From Pseudoips prasinana (Eukaryota; Arthropoda; Insecta; Lepidoptera; Nolidae), in contig OX621254.1 of the NCBI GenBank assembly GCA_951640165.1, forward strand, positions 20,806,001 through 20,870,000: a DNA stretch of 64,000 nt. Direction: 5' to 3'. Below the pieces are notes generated by a model. That model worked only from the letters and a program-made list of their open reading frames with translations. It had not been told where the DNA came from and did no database searches. This document shows positions 20,292 through 30,377 of the stretch, in pieces. Each line of letters opens with the position of its first letter. Position 1 is the first letter of the stretch. Made by a program: the position numbers and the translations under genes.

Positions 20292-20572
20292 CAAGATACT
20301 CGAATTTAGAAGAATAGTCAGTGATGTGTAACAGATTTGAATAGTTTGACCAGCCGCGGACATTATTTAGGTACTCTTTTGTTAAATAAAAAAGTCCATA
20401 TGAGGATATTATAGAATAAAGATACATAATATTATTTACCGTCCGATATGTTTGTTTCAACAATTATTTGGTTCCACGCAGAATCTTTTGTTTCGTTGCA
20501 TTTGTAAAATTCTGGAGATGTGTCCCAAATGCACCGAAACTTTTTCACACTTTCAATAAGTTTTTCATCCAT
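18890..20572 (-). pseudogene. Harbinger 2 accessory MADF protein, two exons, decayed
   Basis: Exon 1 (20572-20440, 133 nt) is MDEKLIESVKKFRCIWDTSP...DSAWNQIIVETNIS with donor |GTAAAT. Exon 2 starts at 19493 after GATTGTTTCAG: AKSRWKQLRDNHRDALKRQN, completing the MADF domain, then decays with stops after HFYCLT. Its 3' part (about 19135-18990) contains a repeated PDNINTxID-like low-complexity stretch. It lies antisense to the transposase, exon 2 within the transposase intron. Confidence 0.65.
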
Positions 20573-20828
20573 ATTATCTTCACTGCGTCGGTTACATACG
20601 TACTGGTCGGAATACGGCGGCACACTGCGGGCGCTGCACCCGCGTCCGCACTCGCTTCCATACTCCGCTTCCCCGCTCCGCTTATCGGTTTTGTATGAAT
20701 TTTTTAAACTAGTTCGCAATTCCCTGTTCACTAAAAAGGAGCGGTGATTTTGTGCAATCCTATTGGTTAATATTTCTCCGTATCTCCACTCCGCTGCCTC
20801 GCTCTGCTCCGGTGAACAGGCAGCCTAA

Positions 20829-21917
20829 CCGGCGCAACCTAGCAGCGTCCGCAGGCAGGCTTTTAAGAATATTGCCGGTACATGTATTCGCCCATGTACC
20901 ACTTTAACCGCCGCTGACTGTTACAGGTGCGACATTGGCATTTTAATTCCAGCCACTGCCGCTCTATCGTATTTGTGTGTACAGTGCACCTAACATTATT
21001 TGAGCCTGGTACTCGGTACCCAAGGCTGGGACAGTCCCTGCTATGAATTGTCAGCTGTGGTTGACACTAGAATGTCCATGTAGTGTAGGCAATAGGGGTT
21101 AGACGTATGTAGGTTTAGCCCCTGTGTGTCGGGTGATTTGGGATATAAATCAAAAGTTCACTCACTTTAGTAGTTGTGGTTTAATACGGACACATTTACA
21201 CTAAGACAGAAGGCACAATAGTTCACAAGCACAGGAGTTCACAGGACAGATAACAGCGGAAGATAGATAGCAGTAGAATGAAGATGAGTGTATAATAATG
21301 TACATAAAGCGTAGTTCGCGTAAGCAGAAAATTATACAAAGAAGCGTGCGTCTAGTGTCGCGTCCTAGAATCGACTGGCGGGGGCCGCGGCAAACCTGCG
21401 CGGGCGCCGTTCACCGATGCTTGTGCATAAGCGTTATGTATAACGGTATCATTGGTGAGGTGGTACAAGTCGATAGCCGCTTAATGAAATCGATATCGAT
21501 GAGGTCGATAGATATTATAGATAAAAAATGTGAAAATTTATATATGTAGTAAGTATGATATTAAATGTAAATGTAATGTGTATAGTGTATTAAATGTATA
21601 GGTATTTATAAATATAATTAAATAATACAAGGTGTACATAAATATATATTAAATGTATAGTAGGTGAGTAGCCTACATCCACACATATCCAGCCTCAAGT
21701 GCACGCCTATGTATGACCGGTGCTGGTGAGATGTAGAGCCAGGTCTTACATTATGTTGTATTATGGAATCTAATGTGGCCGTATTTTTATCGGGTATTAG
21801 CGCCAAGTGATTTTTTTTTTGTGAGTCGGCTCATGCATCTAAATGACCATGTTTGCCGCTGCAACAATCGCCACCTGTGTTATTTGTTGGTAAAGAGGTG
21901 AGTTTAGTCGACTTCCG
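20829..21917. other. no gene; possible LTR remnants
   Basis: No coding signal. TTGGCGCTAATACCCG on the minus strand near 21796-21811 looks like a primer-site junction, and 21100-21200 resembles LTR sequence, but no pair of repeats or boundary could be fixed. Confidence 0.3.
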
Positions 21918-22200
21918 CTATGTCGTTGTGATCATATCGTAGTCATGGGCTTCAGCTATCTCACATATCTCGCGTAGGTAGTGATATATCTGAATAGCTG
22001 TTTTGTGTGTCACCCCTTCATCTCTAGCAGCCTGCGACACTTGGTCTCTACGAAAGAAGTGGAGCAAAAGCCTCAGCGTGTGTAAAATTGACACATTGCT
22101 GCGTTTTAAAAAGGTCCCCTTCAAAGGAGACCTAATGACGTTGCAGCCCGCCTTTTTGCTTAAATAACTTTTAATTCATGTTGCGTTCCGCATTCATCGG
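21918..22200 (-). pseudogene. Merlin/IS1595-like transposase N-terminal fragment
   Basis: The minus-strand frame reads CNVIRSPLKGTFLKRSNVS, then RRDQVSQAARDEGVTHKTAI and YHYLREICEIAEA. This matches the start of Merlin (ISXO2/IS1595-type) transposases: a Cys near R-x-GTFF-x-RS, followed by a helix-turn-helix with GVT-x-KTA. The catalytic domain is absent. It could also be another HTH-bearing transposase. Confidence 0.45.
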
Positions 22201-22683
22201 AGGCATACATGACGGACAGCGCCACGTCAGCGACGGGAATGATAGCTACCGTTTTGCCGCGGTAATAGCCCTTTCCTCAGGGGCAATAGCCGCACCATAA
22301 TTCCAAAGGCAAAAATTTCTTTACAAAATTAATGAAAAAATTAGTTTTCACTATAAGAATTGATGTAATGAATAACTAGCAAAGCGCTAAAAACAGCTTG
22401 GTATTTAGTCTACTAGGTTACTCTTATCTAGATTATTTACTTTACAATATTAAATTCACAACTTACCCGATATCACGGGGATTTCAATACACATTTTTAG
22501 TTTTCATCAAATTTCAATTATTTCATAGGTTTTAATAGGTTTTTATGCATATGATTCTACTTAATACTTAAAATAGCCAGTTTTAAATTTTAGACGATAT
22601 AGAAAAACAATGTAGTTAAACACGTCTTGTCACTAACAAGCGTATGCGGTGTCCGATCGACTGACCCGAAACAGCGCGCATTA
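22201..22683. other. no feature recognised
   Basis: Mixed-composition DNA with no open frame, inverted repeat or known element visible. Confidence 0.4.
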
Positions 22684-23314
22684 ATGCCGATTTATATCTA
22701 CAGACATTGAGTGTGGCAGACACGTGCCGTGACAGACACTGACAGACACCATTTTATTTATATGTAACGTATAGAAACGTGCCGTGACAGACACCCCGGA
22801 TACCGACAGACAGCGTCATCGGCGTCCGCTCTCACTGGCAGTTACTGCATAGCTTTAGAAGAAAAAGCATGTTATTGAAAATTTTCAAACACTACATTTG
22901 TCCATAATTGCATTATTGTTAGAAGAAGAAGATAAAACTAAAAAATGAGCAAAACGCATGGCTGTACATCCTATGCTTAAGAAAAGAAAATTAGAAGGAG
23001 AATACTGGATACTCTTTAAAGAACTTGTTGACGATGAAAACATTTTTTTATATATTTTCGTATGAGCCGGTATCAGTTTGACATTTTACTAAACAAAATT
23101 GAATTGCTGATATCCAAACAAGATACAGTTTTTAAGGAAGCCTTGTCACCAAAAGAAAAACTAGCAGTATGTCTCAGGTAAGATTTATTACAGAATTATT
23201 TATTATTGTGTAAACAAAGTGGAATACTATTATAAGTGCAGATACACCCTTTCGTCAGTAAGGGAAAACTGGGAAAACCTTGGTAAAAATCGTGTATTGT
23301 TTCTGGCATAGGAG

Positions 23315-23534
23315 TGTGCGGGTCTTGTCTTTGTAGCCTTTAACTAATGTTCATATGTATTTGTAGATAAGTGTTCAGGTGTCTGGCATCAAACCCACAT
23401 CAAATAAAACATTTGTTATTACTTCACTTGGTACTTTTATTCGCACGACCGTGCGTAACAAGACTACTGAGGCGACTGCCCCCCGGGGGAAACGGGGAGA
23501 CGTACTTTTGCTTATACAACACAATGTCGCCACA
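23315..23534 (-). repeat. gypsy A 3' LTR
   Basis: 220 bp, starting TGTGCGGGTCTTG and ending GTCGCCACA on the plus strand. GGAG target copy at 23311-23314. It is shorter than its partner (248 bp) because a segment with GGTGGTGGTGGG is absent. Confidence 0.9.
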
Positions 23535-23679
23535 CTACACCCCCTTTTGCAAAAAATATCATTAACACAATGTTAAAAAAATATTAAGAAAAAATTCAAA
23601 ATTAATTACACGATACACAAATGAAAAAAAAAACTTGTAACCTAGCATTTCGTAGTTCTCCCTTAAATAATCGTATATA

Positions 23680-24021
23680 TCACACAACTTGCATTGGTAT
23701 CGTTGTGGTGACTCCCGTGGCTACTGGTTGCTGTAGCTGTGTCCTCATCGTAGCTGCGATGTTTGGTATATTTGGTACCACAGCGTTGCTGGTGATCTCC
23801 TTTCGAAGCCACTTTTTGATACGACCTTTGCCTTGTTTCCACACCACAACGACTATCAAAATTACCAGGATGCTCGAGATCACTATCATAAATATATCAT
23901 GATTAGGTAAACGAGCTTCCACTTGACTACCATTCTGCGCCACTATTACTTCTTCCTTGCTATAAGACGCGTTGCTATATAAATTAGTAAGTGTAAATAT
24001 TATTTCAACATCACGACTCAA
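23680..24021 (-). CDS. small membrane ORF after integrase (env-like remnant?)
   Basis: 113 codons between integrase and the 3' LTR. A polar stretch with NASYSKEEVIVAQNGSQVEA is followed by a strong membrane segment (IFMIVISSILVILIVVVVW), then a basic stop-transfer (KQGKGRIKKWLRKE) and a variable tail. This is the layout of the C-terminal anchor of a retroviral-type envelope. No signal peptide, fusion peptide or surface subunit is visible, so it is either a truncated env or an unrelated small protein. CsRn1-type elements normally lack env. Confidence 0.45.
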   Translation of the reverse strand: MSRDVEIIFTLTNLYSNASYSKEEVIVAQNGSQVEARLPNHDIFMIVISSILVILIVVVVWKQGKGRIKKWLRKEITSNAVVPNIPNIAATMRTQLQQPVATGVTTTIPMQVV

Positions 24022-24299
24022 TTTACCACCTATAATACGTCACAGTATGTCCGGTCGTCTGATTACGAAATGCTAGCTTGCAAAGTTCCGTGGCCCTGAC
24101 TACAAATGTACCAGTTATAATATTAAAGTTATAGAATATGACACCGTCTACCTTGTTCTACAATAATGCGATCAATGTTATAACAATCAATTATTCAATA
24201 ATATTATGTACTGTAAAAACAAATAACAGGTAAATGTGTTAAGAATGAAAATTCAAAAATATAAAAGTTCTTAAGTAACTACTTATTACTACTAGGTGT

Positions 24300-25912
24300 T
24301 TATAGGTAACGTGCCGGTATCTTTGTAACACGACCAAATCTAGTAACCTTTGGCGGCCCCCTATCTGTACCCTGAGTACTATTATCCCGTGGTACTTGGT
24401 TCGTGGAACCTCTCTGTGGTACGACAGTTGAAGGTGCCTCAGACCGTCCGACTGTACCTGTGTTCTGCGGCACAGCGCACGTTGTGCGTCTCTGTGGTAC
24501 GGCCTCCTCTGCCAATAAGTATGCTGGTTTCAATCGGTCGATCGAAATGCGTGTCCGTTTATCTTCTTGTTGTATGACGTATGTTTTATTCTCTCGTTTG
24601 ACGACACGGTATGGTCCATTGTACGTGAACTGAAATGGTTTTCGTACCGCGTCGTTTCTTACAAAGACAAATTCAGTGGTAGCGAGATCGGGATGAACGA
24701 AAACTGTATGTGAATCCCGAAGGTTTCTAGACACCGGTTTGTATTTTTTTATTGTCTCTCGAATCTTCTCTACCAATGTTTCTGGGTTCGCGGGAATGGA
24801 ACCTGTGCTTTCAGTGCAAAAAAATTCACTGGGAAGTCTCAATGTTTATCCATACACCAATTCACCTGGGCTTACGCCGCTATCTGTTTTAATCGCCGCG
24901 CGTAACCCCAACATTACGGTTGGTAACTCTTCTGCCCATGACATAGAATCGAGCCGTGCAGTCATTGCGACCTTGAACGAGCGATGCCACCTCTCCACCA
25001 TTCCATTACTCTGCGGGTGGTATGCTGTGGTGCGTGACTTCTCTATTCCCATAAATCGTAACAGTTGAGTGAACAAAGAGCTTTCAAACTGTCGCCCTTG
25101 GTCGCTGGTGATTTTGTGAGGGCAACCGGAACGTGTGATCCAACCTTCGTAGAGGACCTTAGCTACTGTCTCGGCTGTCATATCTACTACTGGAAATGCC
25201 TCGGGCCATTTCGTATATCTGTCCACTATTGTGACACAATACCGTTGTCCTTGCGGCGATGTAGGTAGTGGTCCAACGAGATCCACGTGAATATGTTCGA
25301 ATCTGCCACATGCTGGGAACTCCTGCAAATGTGATACTGTGTGCCGTTGTTCCTTTGACCGTTGACAACGTACGCAAGTTTTAGCCCACAGTGTGGTATC
25401 TTTATTCATTGACGGCCAGAAAAAAATTTCAGTGATCATCTTACGTGTAGTACGTATGCTGGGGTGGCTCAGATTATGTATGCTATTGAATGCTATTCGC
25501 CGAAAAGCCTCAGGTAAGTACGGTCGCATGTGGTTATTGGTAAAATCACAGTATACCTTTTCTTCGCAGTCGGGTAAGTAAACATGTCGCAATTGTGTTC
25601 CAACACGGTTACTCGATACCTGTGTGACGTAAGTGTCGTGTTGTTGGGCTTTTGCTAATTCTGCGTAATCAATGACCGTTGGGCACAGTATGGTCTCTAT
25701 GCGCGATAACGCGTCGGCAACTAAGTTTTTAGAACCTGTTATATGGCGGATGTCCGTTGTGAATTCACTGATAAACATGAGTTGGCGAGTGCGTCTTGGC
25801 GTCTCATTATCAGTACCAATTTTTGTAAAAGCGAAAGTTAATGGCTTATGATCTGTATATACCGTTAGCTCTCGTCCCTCATACAAATAACGAAAATGTT
25901 TGATGGCCGAAT
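24300..25912 (-). pseudogene. gypsy A RNase H end and integrase
   Basis: From 25886 it reads RNase H (ELTVYTDHKPLTFAF, NLVADALSR), then the integrase HHCC finger (IHNLSHPSIRTTRKMI... CVRCQRSKEQ) and the core D (VDLVGPLPTS), D (TSDQGRQFESSLF) and E (NGMVERWHRSFK). A TAA at 24846-24848 interrupts between ELVYG and LRLPSEFF. The frame then continues to 24300 with the C-terminal domain (NGPYRVVKRENKTYVI, ISIDRLKP). A frameshift at about 25912 separates it from RT. Not functional as it stands. Confidence 0.8.
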
Positions 25913-25915
25913 ATA

Positions 25916-26962
25916 TTAATATATTGATAAAAGTTCTCGATCATAAGTGGAGTACTTTTGTTGCGCAATAGATAACGCTTTCGAAAAGTATCCAAGTGGC
26001 CTCCATGCCTTGTTGGTATACTGTTGCAATACGGCGCCTATACATGTATTGGATGCGTCACACATCAGGGCTAATGGTGCATTCTCGGCTGGATGATACA
26101 ATGTACAAGCGCGTTGTAGGCTGTCCTTACATTGTATAAACGCTTTATCTGCCTGTTCCGTCCATTGAATGATGGTTTTGTCCTTTCGTTTGGCGCCATG
26201 TAAAAATTTACTTAATATTGATTGATATGATGCGGCGTTCGGAAGGTGACTGCGATAAAAATTTACCATTCCCAAAAATCTGCGTAAGTCGTCGACAGTT
26301 TCTGGTTTGGGAAACTCTTTAATTGTTTGCACTTTGTCTTCCAACGGTCGTATTCCTTTTGAACATACTTCATAGCCTAGAAACTCGAGTTTTGTCTTAC
26401 CGAAACAACACTTTGCCATGTTAACCGAAATACCGTATCTATTAAATCGTTCAAATACTTGCTCCAAGTGATGTTTATGTTGAGTGACGTCACTGGCGAT
26501 GATGACGTCATCGAGATAACAGAATAGGAAATCTAGTCCCTGTAACACTACCGTGTTCATAAAGCGTTGGAAGGTTTGGGCACTGTTTCTCAAACCGAAA
26601 CTCATCCATGGAAACTCCCACAAACCAAATGGAGTTATGATAGCAGTTTTTTCTACGTCTTCTGGAGCGATTTCAATACAATGGTAAGCTCTGCGTATGT
26701 CTAGTTTGGTATATGTCTGCTTACCTGCCAGTAAGTATGTGAAGTCTTGCAACCGTGGTATCGGGTAGCGGTCCGGTTTTGTAATTGCGTTTAACCTACG
26801 GTAATCTCCACACGGTCTAAGTTCTCCATTGGTTTTTGGCACCACATGTAAAGGGCTGGCCCATGGCGACTTAGATGGTCGACAGATACCCATTTCTTGC
26901 ATCACGCGGAACTCTTCTTTTACCTTGTTGTATCGGGCAGGTGGTAACGGCCTGGCCCGTGC
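25916..26962 (-). pseudogene. gypsy A reverse transcriptase
   Basis: RT fingers and palm: SPWASPLHVVPKTNGELRP, YTKLDIRRAYHCIEI, FGLRNSAQTFQRFM and the catalytic FCYLDDVIIAS, then the connection and start of RNase H (LMCDASNTCIGAVLQQ, YDRELLSIY). In frame with the protease part but separated by a TAA at 26963. A frameshift in an AT repeat follows LLSIY. Confidence 0.85.
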
Positions 26963-27436
26963 TTATACCGGTGGTCCAGTAGTTTCGATGTGATGGTACA
27001 CTCCATGTCGTGACGGTTCTCGAAAGGATAGTATCGGTTTCGTAATGTCAGGAAATTTGAGTAAAAGTTCATAATACGGATGACTGCTGTCCACGGTTTG
27101 AACAGGCGGTTCAGGTTGTTTCACTAACGAAGCGATAACACTGAGTTCTGTCGTTGTATCTATGAGTTTACACCTACTCAAGTCCACGAGTAACTTATGT
27201 TGCTTTAGGAAATCGGCACCAATTATTGGTTGTTTCACATCCGCGATTATAAATGTCCATCGGTAAGGACGGCGTAATTTAAAGTTCAGAACCAAAGTTT
27301 GAGTGCCATAGGTTTTTATCGGCGAACCGTTCGCTGCGTACAATGTATAGTCACTACACTTGTTATCACTAACCCGTTTATAAGTCACTGGGATAACTGA
27401 TACACATGCGCCTGTGTCCACAAGGAACTTAAGTCC
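26963..27436 (-). pseudogene. gypsy A aspartic protease
   Basis: Retropepsin active site FLVDTGACVSVIP at about 27420-27385, flap region, then IIGADFLKQHKLLVDL. The frame ends with a TAA at 26963-26965 where GPPV-x-ARARPLPP would read on into RT. Upstream is the gag junction. Confidence 0.8.
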
Positions 27437-27516
27437 ACTATTACTATCGGTTACACATTAACGGTGGGAGGGTAAAATACTCGAAGTACAGCCATCCACC
27501 TTTGCCTGTACTCGTT

Positions 27517-28395
27517 CTAGTTTTCCTGACTCTTCCAATTGCACGGTTTCACACAGTTCCTAGCTTCCTCCCGGAACCGATAATGATAGAAACACAACCA
27601 GTCTGGGTTTCTGTTATTTCTACCAGTTGAAGGACTGCGTCCACGAGATACCGGGCGTCTATTACTATAGCCTCTTTGTCTTGACCTTGATCTGTCTAAC
27701 TGGTCGAGTCTCACAGTTATCTTGGCAATCTCTGCCATGATTTTGTCCGTGTCTGGTGTTGAGACCTGCGCTATCTCTGTAACGCAAGGCCGAGTCGTCT
27801 CCGTAATCTTGTCCGCGCACACTGCCAATTTGTCTAAGTCTGTAATTTCCGTTACCGCTAATACCGCGCGTGCCGAGGATGGTAAATGGCCTTGCCATAA
27901 AATGCGTAATGTTTCATCTGGAATTTTTTTTCCTGCTAATTCCTTCATTCTACGTAAAAGTTGTGACGGCTTTTGCTCTCCCAATTCCATCTCTGAGATA
28001 AGCTTCTGGATTTGTCTGTTTTCAGATTCCTCATAAACTGACAATAACCTATTTCGCAATGTTTCGAATTTGTTATGCTCGGGTGGATTCATCAGCACGT
28101 CTGTCACTTGTTGGATCGCTTCTTTGCCTAGCTTAGCCACAACCATGTTGAACTTGTTTTCATCACTCATCTTTTGCGGTGCGAGGATCGCCTCCGTGCG
28201 TAGGAACCAAACACGTGGTTGGTCTGTCCAAAAGTCTGGTATTTTGGACTGTAGAGAGATAGCTAATAAGTCTGGCTTCTCTTCCATCATGTCCGACTTC
28301 TGTTCTGTTGACATCGTGGCTGCAGGTACGGGCACTGGCGTTGCTCCATGCGGTACTGGGTTAAACATTTTGAATAAGCTATTACACAAAATCAC
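27517..28395 (-). CDS. gypsy A gag
   Basis: About 292 codons, starting near MFNPVPHGATPVPVPA. The capsid-like domain has IPDFWTDQPRVWFLRTEA and a helical RLLSVYEESENRQIQKLI segment. A basic RSRSRQRGYSNRRP tract precedes the finger CFYHYRFREEARNCVKPC, which has the C-H-C-C spacing of CsRn1/Kabuki-type Gag rather than the usual CCHC knuckle. The frame looks intact to TAG; pol lies in another frame downstream. Confidence 0.8.
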   Translation of the reverse strand: MILCNSLFKMFNPVPHGATPVPVPAATMSTEQKSDMMEEKPDLLAISLQSKIPDFWTDQPRVWFLRTEAILAPQKMSDENKFNMVVAKLGKEAIQQVTDVLMNPPEHNKFETLRNRLLSVYEESENRQIQKLISEMELGEQKPSQLLRRMKELAGKKIPDETLRILWQGHLPSSARAVLAVTEITDLDKLAVCADKITETTRPCVTEIAQVSTPDTDKIMAEIAKITVRLDQLDRSRSRQRGYSNRRPVSRGRSPSTGRNNRNPDWLCFYHYRFREEARNCVKPCNWKSQEN

Positions 28396-28410
28396 TTGTT
28401 CACTTTCACA

Positions 28411-28419
28411 GGGTCACCA
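28411..28419 (-). promoter_or_regulatory. gypsy A primer binding site (tRNA-Trp type)
   Basis: One base from the LTR, the minus strand reads TGGTGACCC, complementary to the 3' end of tRNA-Trp, as in CsRn1-type elements. Confidence 0.7.
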
Positions 28420-28420
28420 C

Positions 28421-28668
28421 TGTGCGGGTCTTGTCTTTGTAGCCTTTAACTAATGTTCATATGTATTTGTAGATAAGTGTTCAGGTGTTTGGTGCCAGGT
28501 GGTGGTGGGTTTGATGCCAGCATCAAACCCACATCAAATAAAACATTCGTTATTACTTCACTTGGTACTTTTATTCGCACGACCGTGCGTAACAAGACTA
28601 CTGAGGCGACTGCCCCCCGGGGGAAACGGGGAGACGTACTTTTGCTTATACAACACAATGTCGCCACA
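28421..28668 (-). repeat. gypsy A 5' LTR
   Basis: 248 bp, same ends as 23315-23534; GGAG target copy at 28669-28672. It holds an extra short segment (GGTGCCAGGTGGTGGTGGG) around 28489-28515. Confidence 0.9.
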
Positions 28669-29094
28669 GGAGTATTGTCTTCATAAGTGTCAAATGTTGA
28701 TGGCGTGGATACCGTAGAACTCGTTGATGGCCTGCTCAGTATGTCTATTTCCATGTCTGTTACTATTTTAAATATCTTTGCTTTTGCAATAGCCCTCCCT
28801 CTGGGCGGAAAAGATCGCAATGTAGTTACAACTCCAGCCATAACTTGTTCGATATCGCCCGGCGGTGGAGTATTATTTTTACTCTCTATTATATACTTCA
28901 TTAGTACAGTACTAGGTGTTTCATCAATTGCTTTTTGGCCTCGTTTAGAGCGCTTTGGCTGAGGGTGCTTTGGAGTTTGAGCTGGGGAGGGTGTAGTTTG
29001 CAATGTATCAACTGTTTGTTGACTAACCTCAGGTGTAAATGTGTCAGTCGTTTGTTGCTCAACCTCAGGTGACTGAGCAACCTCTTCCTCGTGT

Positions 29095-30088
29095 TGTCAC
29101 GGAGGTCTACCTTAGGGTCTTAATTAAATGAGAAGGCAAATCTCCGAGCACATAATTTATTAATAAATAAATGCCACAGCTATAAACGCCGGTAGGGGCG
29201 ATAAGGTGGATTCATAACCGGACCCGATTCTGGTAATTGTTCCCTGGTAATGCACTCCCCTGGCTGCGTGCCGCCGTCGATGGTCTGGCGCTCAAAATCC
29301 TCCAAACGATGTTTGCTACCGCTGAAGGTGGGGTAGCCGCGTGGCCGCTGTGGTAGACGGGATGCACCAGGTCGATCCTTGGAAGTCCCCAATGGAAAGG
29401 ATCGGCGGGCGAGGTAAAGTCCAACGTGGACTTTGGACCCTGGAATGTGCATGAAGCGAGGCATTAGGGCCAGCTCAGTAGTGTGAGCACCCACGGCAGC
29501 AGCGCGAGAGAAAGCATAGCTGTGCAGCCGCGGATGTTCACAATCAGAAACGGAGATTACAAAAGAAGAATCGAAAGTATGGTGAAGTATGTAGAAATAT
29601 GGAATATGAATAGTTAAAATACTTAATTACAATGCGAGGGTGAGAATAAATATGATAACATGAATATGTGGTGCCAACTATTAACTAAATTACAAACATA
29701 CAAAATGGCGTGAGGATGATTTGCACTTTATAACACCAAGCGAGCAAAGTACGTTGCTATCTACACTATACTTATTGAATACCACTTACCCAATTCTGGG
29801 GTGTCGGTCACACGTTTAAAGTAAAGTTTTATACCAAGATATTAGCATATAAACTAATCTACGAACACGTTAAGTGACGCCACTGAATTCGATTAAAAAT
29901 AGAAAGCAAGAGAATAAAAAACGGGACGTGCGTTCGCTTCGAGAGGCTCAGGCGACTGATCGGCGCGTGCGCACCGAGACCGGCTTATCGCATCGCCCAG
30001 AGCAAATAAAATGTCGCCTATACGTGTTGAAGAACTAAAATGTGTTTTGTTAATATTTTATTTTAAATATATGTAACATAACGTTACA
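29095..30088 (-). repeat. gypsy B 3' LTR
   Basis: 994 bp, TGTCACGGAGGTC...CATAACGTTACA, target GTGT at 29091-29094. It looks identical to the other LTR. A purine tract (GAGGGGGGTAA, minus strand) abuts it at 30089-30099. Confidence 0.95.
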
Positions 30089-30377
30089 TTACCCCCCTCG
30101 TCACGGAAAGGGTTTTATTCTTAAATGAAACCCGGCTACAATTACGGCTAGTACCTATCACTTCATTCATCCTATCTCATACAGGTCCCTTACATTCAAC
30201 CAAACATTCAATCCACACATAAAATAGCATAGCAACTATAAACAATTATCTACGCGTCCTTACATAAAAAAAGGCATCTGTGATACATTGCACAGATGAC
30301 TACTACTAGCGGCAACAAGTTGTTAAAAAAAATAGGTGGGATTTAATAAAAGAACGTTGGCTAATAACAAAAACAAA

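Larger units (their letters stand above)
12686..20825 (+). mobile_element. Harbinger 2, full terminal ends, interrupted
   Basis: Inverted ends at 12686-12725 (GGCTGCCTGTCCACTGGAGC...) and 20786-20825 (complement, a few mismatches) are flanked by TAA at 12683-12685 and 20826-20828, the usual 3-bp Harbinger target. Inside are a plus-strand transposase and a minus-strand MADF gene. A 5.6-kb DUF7869-type element (12948-18559) split the 5' part. The ends are GC-rich with repeated GGAGCGGAGCG motifs. Confidence 0.85.
23315..28668 (-). mobile_element. gypsy A, Ty3/gypsy element of CsRn1 type, decayed
   Basis: LTRs at 23315-23534 and 28421-28668, 4-bp target GGAG on both sides (23311-23314, 28669-28672). 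Order on the minus strand is gag, protease, RT, RNase H, integrase, then a short membrane ORF. The tRNA-Trp primer site and the CHxxC-type Gag finger indicate the CsRn1 clade. Several in-frame stops and a frameshift show it is not active. It split the Harbinger 3 accessory gene. Confidence 0.85.

Noticed and set aside
24350..24633. Plus-strand frames over gypsy A pol (24350-24633, 24739-25268)
   Set aside because: Antisense shadows of integrase, which shows its catalytic motifs on the minus strand.
29180..29494. 104-codon frame in the gypsy B LTR, repeated at 35542-35856
   Set aside because: Present in both LTRs because they are duplicates; no domain, no splice or start support.
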